From Streptomyces griseiscabiei (GTDB taxonomy: Bacteria > Actinomycetota > Actinomycetes > Streptomycetales > Streptomycetaceae), in the NCBI RefSeq assembly GCF_020010925.1, contig NZ_JAGJBZ010000002.1:806001-870000 (forward strand): a stretch of 64,000 nt of DNA, written 5' to 3'. Below are positions 1-8,726 of this stretch, in pieces. The notes under the pieces were generated by a model. It worked only from the letters and a program-made list of their open reading frames with translations. It did not search any database and was not told the origin of the DNA. The position numbers were made by a program, and so were the translations under genes. Each line of letters starts with the position of its first letter. Positions within the stretch are counted from its first letter, which is position 1.

Positions 1-843
1 GGCCGCGACCTCATCTGTGTCACCGACTGGCTCGCCGCCCGGCTGATCCGCTTCGGGTGGGTGCAGAAACTGGACGCGTCGAACCTCCCGCACGCCTTCT
101 CGAACCTCTCCCAGCAGTTCCGCGACCCCGACTGGGACCCGGGGCGGGCCTACTCCTACCCCTGGCAGGGCATCTCGACCGTCATCGCCTTCAACAAGAA
201 GGCCCTCGACGGCGAGGAGGTCACCTCCGTCTCCGACATGCTCGACAACCCGAAGCTGAAGGGCCGCATCGGCTTCCTCTCCGAGATGCGCGACAGCATC
301 GGGATGACCCTGCTGGACATGGGCAAGGACCCGGCGACGTTCACCGCCGACGACTACGACGCGGCGATCGCCCGCCTCCAGAAGGCCGTCGACCAGGGCC
401 AGATCCGCCGCTTCACCGGCAACGACTACACCTCGGACCTCACCAAGGGCGACCTCGCTGCCTGTGTCGCCTGGGCCGGTGACGTCGTCCAGCTCAAGGC
501 CGACAGCCCGGACGTCGACTTCGTCATCCCCGACAGCGGCTACATGACCTCGACCGACAACCTGCTGATCCCGAACAGGGCCCGGCACAAGACCAACGCC
601 GAACGGCTCATCGACTACTACTACGAGCCGAAGCCGGCCGCCGAACTCGCCGCGTACATCAACTACGTGTGCCCGGTCGACGGGGTGAAGGCGGAGCTGG
701 CCAAGATCGACCCGGACGCGGCGAACAACCCGCTGATCATTCCCGACGCGGCCATGGCGGCCAAGTCGCACGCCTTCCGCTCCCTGAGCCAGAAGGAAGA
801 GACGGCGTACGAAGAGAAGTTCGCGAAGCTGACAGGGGCGTGA
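1..843 (+). CDS. Polyamine ABC transporter substrate-binding protein, PotD family (5' end outside window)
   Basis: The reading frame is open from base 1, so the N-terminus and signal peptide lie upstream. The visible 280 residues show the periplasmic-binding fold of the spermidine/putrescine (PotD/PotF) group, with stretches such as YPWQGISTVIAFNKKAL, a GRIGFLSEMRD segment and VCPVDGVKAEL near the end. The protein would be a lipid-anchored extracellular receptor delivering polyamines to the PotABC complex encoded immediately downstream in the same direction. Its stop codon lies 8 bases before the ATG of the ATPase gene, so the two are co-transcribed. Substrate is inferred from family and from the downstream amine-catabolic genes; a related amino-sugar or opine ligand cannot be excluded. 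Confidence 0.88.
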   Translation, partial: GRDLICVTDWLAARLIRFGWVQKLDASNLPHAFSNLSQQFRDPDWDPGRAYSYPWQGISTVIAFNKKALDGEEVTSVSDMLDNPKLKGRIGFLSEMRDSIGMTLLDMGKDPATFTADDYDAAIARLQKAVDQGQIRRFTGNDYTSDLTKGDLAACVAWAGDVVQLKADSPDVDFVIPDSGYMTSTDNLLIPNRARHKTNAERLIDYYYEPKPAAELAAYINYVCPVDGVKAELAKIDPDAANNPLIIPDAAMAAKSHAFRSLSQKEETAYEEKFAKLTGA

Positions 844-851
844 CGAGGACG

Positions 852-2011
<1,160 letters not shown>

Positions 2012-2012
<1 letters not shown>

Positions 2013-2959
2013 TGTCGACCGGAACCCTCACCGAGGCCGTGGCGCCACCGCCCCCGCCCCTCGCCCCCGCCCCGGCCACCGGGAAACCACCCCGCAGACG
2101 GGGCCGCTGGACGCCGTATCTGCTGCTCGCGCCCGGTCTGATCTGGCTGCTGGTCTTCTTCGCGATGCCGATGGTCTACCAGGCCTCCACGTCCGTGCAG
2201 ACGGGCTCCCTGGAGGACGGCTACCGGGTCACCTGGCACTTCGCGACCTACTGGGACGCGCTGAGCGAGTACTACCCGCAGTTCCTGCGCTCGGTGCTCT
2301 ACGCGGGCACCGCGACGGTCCTGTGCCTGCTGCTCGGCTATCCGCTGGCGTATCTGATCGCGTTCCGCGCGGGCCGCTGGCGCAATCTGATCCTGATCCT
2401 GGTGATCGCGCCGTTCTTCACCAGCTTCCTGATCCGCACCCTCGCCTGGAAGACGATCCTGTCGGACGGCGGCCCGGTCGTCGGCGCCCTCAACACCCTG
2501 CACGTCCTCGACGTCACCAGCTGGCTCGGCCTCACCGCCGGGGACCGGGTGCTCGCCACCCCGCTCGCGGTGGTCTGCGGCCTCACGTACAACTTCCTGC
2601 CGTTCATGATCCTGCCGCTCTACACCTCCCTCGAACGCATCGACGGACGGCTGCACGAGGCGGCCGGCGACCTCTACGCCAGGCCGTTCACGACGTTCCG
2701 CAAGGTCACCTTCCCGCTCTCCATGCCGGGCGTCGTCTCCGGCACACTGCTCACCTTCATCCCGGCGAGCGGCGACTACGTGAACGCCGAACTCCTCGGC
2801 TCCACCAACACCCAGATGATCGGCAACGTCATCCAGAGCCAGTTCCTGCGGATTCTCGACTATCCGACAGCGGCGGCGCTCTCGTTCCTTCTCATGGCCG
2901 CGATCCTGCTCATGGTCACCGTCTACATTCGCAAGTCCGGGACGGAGGATCTGGTTTAA
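2012..2959 (+). CDS. potB: Polyamine ABC transporter permease, PotB-like
   Basis: A 315-residue integral membrane permease. After a proline-rich cytoplasmic N-terminus (about 30 residues) come about six hydrophobic helices, starting with LLLAPGLIWLLVFFAMPMV. The EAA loop that contacts the ATPase is visible as HEAAGDLYARPFTTFRKVTFPL. Start ATG overlaps the potA stop by one base and the stop TAA is followed directly by the ATG of potC with no gap, so potA-potB-potC is one tightly coupled operon. PotB and PotC form the heterodimeric membrane channel. The order ATPase-PotB-PotC matches the usual spermidine/putrescine transporter layout. Confidence 0.92.
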
Positions 2960-3760
2960 ATGGCCTTCGTCAACTGGCTCAAGCGCCGTCTCGTCGTCAT
3001 CGCGGGACTTCTGACGCTCGGATATCTGCTGCTGCCGAACGTCGTCGTCACGGTCTTCTCCTTCAATCAGCCGAAGGGCCGTTTCAACTACGAGTGGCAG
3101 GAATTCTCCACGGCCGCCTGGACCGACCCGTGCGGGGTCGCCGACCTCTGCGGCTCGCTCTCGCTCAGCCTTCAGCTGGCCGCCTGGGCGACCCTCGGCG
3201 CGACCGTCCTCGGCACGATGATCGCCTTCGCGCTGGTCCGGTACCGCTTCCGCGCGCGGGGCGCCGTCAACTCGCTGATCTTCCTGCCGATGGCGATGCC
3301 CGAGGTCGTGATGGCCGCCTCCCTGCTCACCCTTTTCCTGAATCTGGGTGCTCAGTTGGGATTCTGGACGATCCTCATCGCCCACATCATGTTCTGCCTC
3401 AGCTTCGTCGTGGTCGCGGTGAAGGCGCGGGTGATGTCGATGGACCCGAGGCTGGAGGAGGCCGCGCGCGACCTGTACGCCGGGCCCGTGCAGACCTTCG
3501 TCCGGGTCACCCTGCCGATTGCCGCCCCGGGCATCGCGGCGGGCGCGCTGCTCGCCTTCGCGCTCTCCTTCGACGATTTCATCATCACCAATTTCAACGC
3601 GGGTTCGACCGTCACCTTCCCCATGTTCGTCTGGGGCTCGGCACAGCGCGGCACACCCGTCCAGATCAATGTCGTCGGTACGGCCATGTTCCTGGTCGCC
3701 GTACTGTTCGTGGTGGCCGGAATGGCCATCGGAAATCGCAGAAAGAAGCAAAAGGCATAG
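2960..3760 (+). CDS. potC: Polyamine ABC transporter permease, PotC-like
   Basis: A 266-residue membrane permease, partner of the preceding PotB-like protein. It opens with a hydrophobic helix (VVIAGLLTLGYLLLPNVVVTVFSF) and has an EAA loop EEAARDLYAGPVQTFVRVTLP. The FDDFIITNF segment after it is characteristic of PotC proteins. The ATG directly abuts the potB stop codon. A short gap of 50 bases with a purine-rich ribosome-binding site separates it from the FAD oxidoreductase gene, so the oxidase probably belongs to the same transcript. Confidence 0.92.
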   Translation: MAFVNWLKRRLVVIAGLLTLGYLLLPNVVVTVFSFNQPKGRFNYEWQEFSTAAWTDPCGVADLCGSLSLSLQLAAWATLGATVLGTMIAFALVRYRFRARGAVNSLIFLPMAMPEVVMAASLLTLFLNLGAQLGFWTILIAHIMFCLSFVVVAVKARVMSMDPRLEEAARDLYAGPVQTFVRVTLPIAAPGIAAGALLAFALSFDDFIITNFNAGSTVTFPMFVWGSAQRGTPVQINVVGTAMFLVAVLFVVAGMAIGNRRKKQKA

Positions 3761-3810
3761 GACCGCCATCGGTTCCGCTGCCTCTGTCGGCTCTGTAGGG
3801 AGTTGAAATC

Positions 3811-5229
3811 ATGGCCCCAAGCGCCATGAACCGCTGGACGAAGTCTCTTTCCGACGCACAGCCGGTCCCGTACTGGCTCGAAGACCCCGGCAAGCCCCAC
3901 CCCGAGCCCGCGCTCACCGGCGCCGAGACCTGCGATCTGCTGGTCGTCGGCGGCGGCTACAGCGGACTGTGGACCGCGCTCAACGCCAAGGAGCGCGACC
4001 CGCAGCGGGATGTCGTCCTGCTGGAAGGCCGCGAGGTGGGCTGGGCCGCCTCCGGCCGCAACGGCGGCTTCTGCGCCGCCTCCCTCACCCACGGCCTGGC
4101 CAACGGCCTCGCCCGCTGGCCGGGCGAGATCCACAAGCTGGAGGAGCTGGGCGCCCGCAACCTCGACGAGATCGAGACCGCGGTCGCCCGCCACGGCCTG
4201 GACTGCGACTTCGAACGCACCGGTGAGATCGATGTCGCGACCGAGACCTACCAGGCCTGGGAACTGCGCGACTGGTACGACGAGATCGCCCGCAAGGGCC
4301 TCGCCGACGGCATAGAGTTCCTCGACGCCGACGCCGTCCGCGACCAGGTCGCCTCACCCACCTTCGAGGCCGGGCTGCACGACCGCCGGGGCGTCGCCAT
4401 GCTGCACCCCGCGAAGCTCGCGTGGGGCCTCAAGCGGGCCTGCCTGCGGCTCGGCGTCCGCGTGTACGAGCACACCCCCGCGCTGAACCTCAAGGCGTAC
4501 GGCACCGGCATGGCCGTCCGCACCCCCTACGGCCAGGTCCGTACCCGGCAGGTGGCGCTCGGCACCAACATCTTCCCCAGCCTGGTCAGGCGCGTCCGCG
4601 CGTACACCGTCCCCGTCTACGACTACGCCCTGATGACCGAGCCGCTCACCGACGGGCAGCTGGCGTCGATCGGCTGGAAGAACCGGCAGGGGCTCGGCGA
4701 CTCCGCCAACCAGTTCCACTACTTCCGGCTCAGCGCCGACAACCGGATCCTGTGGGGCGGTTACGACGCGGTGTACCAGTACGGCGGCCGGGTGCGCGCC
4801 GAGTACGACGACCGGCCGGAGACCTACGCCAAGCTCGCCGACCACTTCTTCACCTGTTTCCCGCAGCTGGAGGGCGTCCGCTTCACCCACGCCTGGGGCG
4901 GCGCCATCGACACCTGCTCCCGCTTCTCCGCGTTCTTCGGCACCGCCCACCAGGGCAGAGTCGCCTACGCGGCCGGCTACACGGGGCTCGGTGTGGGCGC
5001 CACCCGGTTCGGCGCGGACGTCATGCTCGACCTGCTCGCGGGCGAGCGCACGGAACGCACCGAGCTGGAGATGGTCCGCCGCAAGCCGCTGCCGTTCCCG
5101 CCCGAGCCGTTCGCCTGGACCGGGATCGCCCTCACCAAGTGGTCCCTGGCCCGCGCCGACTCCCACGCGGGCCGCCGCAACCTGTGGCTGAAGGCCATGG
5201 ACCGGCTCGGGCTGGGCTTCGACAGCTGA
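3811..5229 (+). CDS. FAD-dependent amine oxidoreductase, gamma-glutamylputrescine oxidase (PuuB)-like
   Basis: A 472-residue DAO-family flavoenzyme. The FAD-binding dinucleotide fold is seen as CDLLVVGGGYSGLWTAL near residue 40, followed by VVLLEGREVGWAASGRNGGF, the stretch typical of PuuB/OrdL proteins. The C-terminal GYTGLGVGATRFGADVML completes the FAD site. It is expected to oxidise a gamma-glutamylated or free polyamine to the aldehyde, releasing hydrogen peroxide and ammonia. The start ATG has AGGGAG about 8 bases upstream. Position after the polyamine transporter and upstream of GabT and an aldehyde dehydrogenase supports a role in polyamine breakdown. Exact substrate is inference; related DAO enzymes act on sarcosine or other amines. 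Confidence 0.85.
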   Translation: MAPSAMNRWTKSLSDAQPVPYWLEDPGKPHPEPALTGAETCDLLVVGGGYSGLWTALNAKERDPQRDVVLLEGREVGWAASGRNGGFCAASLTHGLANGLARWPGEIHKLEELGARNLDEIETAVARHGLDCDFERTGEIDVATETYQAWELRDWYDEIARKGLADGIEFLDADAVRDQVASPTFEAGLHDRRGVAMLHPAKLAWGLKRACLRLGVRVYEHTPALNLKAYGTGMAVRTPYGQVRTRQVALGTNIFPSLVRRVRAYTVPVYDYALMTEPLTDGQLASIGWKNRQGLGDSANQFHYFRLSADNRILWGGYDAVYQYGGRVRAEYDDRPETYAKLADHFFTCFPQLEGVRFTHAWGGAIDTCSRFSAFFGTAHQGRVAYAAGYTGLGVGATRFGADVMLDLLAGERTERTELEMVRRKPLPFPPEPFAWTGIALTKWSLARADSHAGRRNLWLKAMDRLGLGFDS

Positions 5230-5430
5230 CACGGGGAGGTCCGCAAACCCCGGTCGGTGGGGCGTGAAGGCGCACATGTGATCAACGGGCGTACGCCCGG
5301 CCGGACCGTGTTACCTCATTCACCACCAAGAAGTGGTCGGAACCCGCGTAATGCAGGCCCCCAACCTCTGTCTGTGCTCCTGACGCGAAACCGCGTCCGA
5401 CGGAGCTCTAGAGAGAGGAAGGTCCCTGTC

Positions 5431-5883
5431 ATGACTGGGGCCAAGACGGCGGCCGAGTGGCTGGCATCCGTATCACCGGATCCCGAGGCCTGCCGCTGGG
5501 AGTGGGAGCGCAACCCCCTGGGGGTCGCCCTGCTTCCGGCGGGCAGGGCCTGGGACGTGCTGATCCTGCCGGGCACACTCGGCTATCCGACGCTGGACGT
5601 CCTGACCCGCATCATCGACCAGCCCGGGCCGGTGCTCGTCGACTTCGGCGACGACCGCATGGGGTTCTTCGTCCCGCCGGGCACGGCCTCCCGGTGGCTC
5701 GGCACGGGCGTGCGCAGCGCGGGCCGCGGCACCTGGATCGTGGTGCCGTACCCGGGCCGGCAGACCGGTGGCGTCCGCTGGCTGATCCCACCGGACGGCA
5801 GCGGCACCCTCACCGACCCGGCCCTGCTCGAACTGGCCATGCACGAGGCGGCGGCGAACCTGGCCAGGGACGAGAACCGGTAG
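5431..5883 (+). CDS. Hypothetical protein of 150 residues
   Basis: A 150-residue soluble protein that I do not recognise with confidence. ATG 5431 is preceded by GAGAGAGGAAGG, a good ribosome-binding site, and the frame has normal streptomycete codon bias. The sequence shows alternating beta-like stretches (WDVLILPGTLGYPTLDVL, GPVLVDFGDDRMGFFVPPG, GTWIVVPYPG), faintly resembling the N-terminal fold of primase-polymerase-like proteins but without the acidic catalytic motif. There is no signal peptide or membrane segment. It stands alone, convergent with the PAP2 phosphatase gene. An upstream extension of the frame to 5257 lacks a ribosome-binding site and looks non-coding. Confidence 0.7.
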   Translation: MTGAKTAAEWLASVSPDPEACRWEWERNPLGVALLPAGRAWDVLILPGTLGYPTLDVLTRIIDQPGPVLVDFGDDRMGFFVPPGTASRWLGTGVRSAGRGTWIVVPYPGRQTGGVRWLIPPDGSGTLTDPALLELAMHEAAANLARDENR

Positions 5884-6010
5884 CCGGGGGCTGACCGCCC
5901 CACGCCGTGAGGCGGCCGTCCCCCGGCCGCACCGCGCGCTCGTCGGCCGCCCGTGCGGCCGACGCGGACACCGCCCGGCGGGGGTCCGCCCGAAAGTGGT
6001 GGCGATGCCC

Positions 6011-6850
6011 TCACCCGGAGGACCGGCGCACCCGGAACCACAGCGAGGAGAGCAGCACCGCGCAGACGCACCAGCTCGCCAGCACGTCGAGCGGCCAGTG
6101 GTAGCCCTGGCGCACCAGGCCGAAGCCGACCCCGATGTTCAGGACCACCGCGAGGACGACGACCGCGCGGCGCGCGGGGGCGCCGCGCAGCAGGGGCAGC
6201 AGAAGCAGCACGGCACCGCCGTACGCGATCGAGGCGGTCGCGGTGTGGCCGGAGGGGTAGAAACCCGTGCCGGGGCCCATGACCGGCGGGCCCGACCGGG
6301 CGATGAGCTCTTTCAGCGGGACGACCCACAGGGGCACGGTGACCATCAGGACCGCCGCCGCGGCGGACGGCCGCCACCAGTGGTCCCGACCGGTGGCACG
6401 CGCGCGCCACCCCACGTACAGCAGTACGGCGGCGAGGACCGGGACGGCGACCGTGACGTTGCCGAGGTCGGCGAGGAACTGGGTGGGGGCGCCCCGGTGG
6501 ACCAGGGAGTCGCTGAGGCGTTCGTCCGCGCGGGCCAGCGGGCCGTGCGCGAGGACCTGCCAGGTGATCAGCGCGAAGAGCAGGGCCGGAAGGCCGAGAA
6601 GGAGGAAGGCGGCGCGGCGGCCGGAGGGGATGGTCGGCCACCCCCGAACAGGGGGGGTGGTTCGGGGGCGGCCGTCCGGATCGGTGTGCCGCACGCCCCG
6701 GGGGGTTTGGGACGCGCGGCCATCCGATCGGTGAGGAGATCCGGAGCCGGAAGCTCCGGGTGTGTGCGCGAGGGCACGACCAGGGCGAAGCTGGGGAGGC
6801 CCCGACCCTGTGTCGCCCACAGTCCCCTGTGGGCGGGGTGTATCTCTCAT
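6011..6850 (-). CDS. PAP2-family membrane phosphatase
   Basis: Up to 279 residues with about five to six membrane helices, expected to dephosphorylate lipid phosphates at the membrane. The PSGHT motif (C2) and the QGYHWPLD segment (C3, containing the catalytic His and supporting Asp) are clear. The C1 motif is degenerate (KELIARSGPP). The spacing between the C3 arginine and histidine is shorter than the usual five residues. The first 75 residues are polar and low in complexity. A GCCCACAG/CTGTGGGC palindrome at 6815-6834 lies inside the proposed N-terminus, so the true start may be downstream of 6850. It is convergent with the upstream hypothetical gene and tail-to-head with gabT. Confidence 0.75.
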   Translation of the reverse strand: MRDTPRPQGTVGDTGSGPPQLRPGRALAHTPGASGSGSPHRSDGRASQTPRGVRHTDPDGRPRTTPPVRGWPTIPSGRRAAFLLLGLPALLFALITWQVLAHGPLARADERLSDSLVHRGAPTQFLADLGNVTVAVPVLAAVLLYVGWRARATGRDHWWRPSAAAAVLMVTVPLWVVPLKELIARSGPPVMGPGTGFYPSGHTATASIAYGGAVLLLLPLLRGAPARRAVVVLAVVLNIGVGFGLVRQGYHWPLDVLASWCVCAVLLSSLWFRVRRSSG

Positions 6851-7107
6851 CTGCGTAAGAACCTACGGCAGGGAACGCGGTGACGACAGGCGGAATCGGG
6901 ACCCGTCATGCACCTTGCACACCTTCTTCACGCGGTCCGACGCTTGTCCACAGGGACCGGAATCCGGCCCCGGATTCCGCTTCCGCGCGGCGTGGGACGG
7001 CGGAGGCGGGTGGGGGACCGGCGGGCCACCCGGGCAGGGGATTCCGTATGCGAGCGCCCTGCGGAATCGGACACTCGCACACGGGTCGGAGGCGTTTCGG
7101 ACGCGCG

Positions 7108-8442
7108 TCAGATACCGGCGAACGCCTGCTCGATGATGTCGAGGCCCTCGGTCAGCAGGTCCTCGCCGATCACCAGCGGCGGCAGGAAGCGCAGCACGTT
7201 GCCGTAGGTGCCACAGGTCAGGACCAGCAGGCCCTCCTGGTGGCAGGCCTTCGCCAGCGCGGCGGTCGCCTCCGGGTTCGGCTCCTTCGTCGTACGGTCC
7301 TTGACCAGCTCGATGGCGATCATGGCGCCGCGGCCCCGGATGTCGCCGATGACGTCGTACTTCTCGGCCATGGCGGTCAGGCGCGCCTTCATGACGGCCT
7401 CGATGTGCTTCGCCCGGGCGTTGAGGTCCAGCTCCTTCATCGTCTCGATCGAGCCGAGGGCGCCCGCGCAGGCGACGGGGTTGCCGCCGTAGGTGCCGCC
7501 GAGGCCGCCCGCGTGCGCCGCGTCCATGATCTCCGCGCGCCCGGTGACCGCGGCGAGCGGGAGACCGCCGGCGATGCCCTTGGCGGTGGTGATCAGGTCC
7601 GGGACGATGCCCTCGTCCTCGCACGCGAACCACTGGCCCGTGCGGCAGAAGCCGGACTGGATCTCGTCGGCGACGAAGACGATGCCGTTGTCGGAGGCGA
7701 ACTGCGCGATCGCGGGCAGGAAGCCCTTGGCGGGCTCGATGAAGCCGCCCTCGCCGAGCACCGGCTCGATGACGATCGCGGCCACGTTCTCCGCGCCGAC
7801 CTGCTTGGCGATCTGGTCGATCGCCTGCGCGGCGGCCTCGGGGCCGGCGTTCTCCGGACCGGTCGGCCAGCGGTAGCCGTACGCCACCGGGACGCGGTAC
7901 ACCTCGGGCGCGAACGGGCCGAAGCCGTGCTTGTACGGCATGTTCTTGGCCGTCAGCGCCATCGTGAGGTTGGTGCGCCCGTGGTAGCCGTGGTCGAACA
8001 CGACGACGGCCTGCCGCTTGGTGTACGAGCGGGCGATCTTCACCGCGTTCTCGACGGCCTCGGCGCCGGAGTTGAAGAGCGCGGACTTCTTGGCGTGGTC
8101 GCCCGGGGTCAGCTCGGCGAGGGCCTCGGCGACGGCGACATAGCCCTCGTACGGGGTGACCATGAAACAGGTGTGCGTGAAGTCCTGGAGCTGGGCGGTG
8201 GCCCGGCGGACGACGGCCTCGGCGCTGGCGCCGACGCTGGTGACGGCGATGCCCGAACCGAAGTCGATCAGCCGGTTGCCGTCGACGTCCTCGATGATGC
8301 CGCCGCCCGCGCGCGCGGTGAACACCGGAAGCACCGACCCCACGCCCGCCGCGACCGCGGCGACACGGCGGGCCTGCAGCTCCTGGGACTTCGGTCCGGG
8401 GATGGCGGTGACTACGCGGCGCTCCTGAGGAAGTGCGCTCAT
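7108..8442 (-). CDS. gabT: 4-aminobutyrate aminotransferase (class III PLP aminotransferase)
   Basis: A 444-residue class III aminotransferase. The PLP-lysine is K288 in TTAKGIAGG and the PLP-interacting aspartate is D259 in VADEIQSGF. SGAEAVENA (125-133) is the typical cofactor phosphate loop. The enzyme moves the amino group of GABA, the end product of putrescine oxidation, to 2-oxoglutarate giving succinate semialdehyde. The ATG at 8442 has AGGAG 7-11 bases upstream. It is transcribed away from the P-loop ATPase gene, and the shared 284-bp region holds a near-palindrome and a direct repeat that may be regulatory. Some GabT-like enzymes use other omega-amines such as putrescine itself. Confidence 0.92.
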   Translation of the reverse strand: MSALPQERRVVTAIPGPKSQELQARRVAAVAAGVGSVLPVFTARAGGGIIEDVDGNRLIDFGSGIAVTSVGASAEAVVRRATAQLQDFTHTCFMVTPYEGYVAVAEALAELTPGDHAKKSALFNSGAEAVENAVKIARSYTKRQAVVVFDHGYHGRTNLTMALTAKNMPYKHGFGPFAPEVYRVPVAYGYRWPTGPENAGPEAAAQAIDQIAKQVGAENVAAIVIEPVLGEGGFIEPAKGFLPAIAQFASDNGIVFVADEIQSGFCRTGQWFACEDEGIVPDLITTAKGIAGGLPLAAVTGRAEIMDAAHAGGLGGTYGGNPVACAGALGSIETMKELDLNARAKHIEAVMKARLTAMAEKYDVIGDIRGRGAMIAIELVKDRTTKEPNPEATAALAKACHQEGLLVLTCGTYGNVLRFLPPLVIGEDLLTEGLDIIEQAFAGI

Positions 8443-8726
8443 GTGGGGCTCCTGGGGTCTTGCGGACGGGTCTGACGGACGCTTGTCTTCTTTTCTCGCA
8501 GGCTAGGGCGGGGGCCGGTGGGTGGGCATGCTCCATGTGGGCGTTGTCGGGTGTTCGTCTTGTCCGGGTTGGACAGGGACGAACGGTGGGCACGGGTGTG
8601 CGCCCGGCCGCGTAATACGGTGAGCACACGGGTCCACCCGGCCGCGTAAGCGGTGAACTCCCCTTGCGGGGGCGTTAGATTGGCTCGCTGATGGTGGACG
8701 GAACGGCTGGTCAGGGGGCAGGCGCG
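8443..8726. promoter_or_regulatory. Divergent promoter region between gabT and the P-loop ATPase gene
   Basis: This 284-bp region separates two divergently read genes. It contains a near-palindrome at 8553-8584 (arms GTTCGTC/GACGAAC and TGTCC/GGACA around GGGTT) and an imperfect direct repeat with a period of about 34-36 bp. The repeat copies are at 8592-8625 and 8628-8658, sharing CCCGGCCGCGTAA followed by CGGTGA. These are candidate operator sites, perhaps for the PucR-type regulator encoded 2.5 kb away; that link is inference. Confidence 0.5.
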
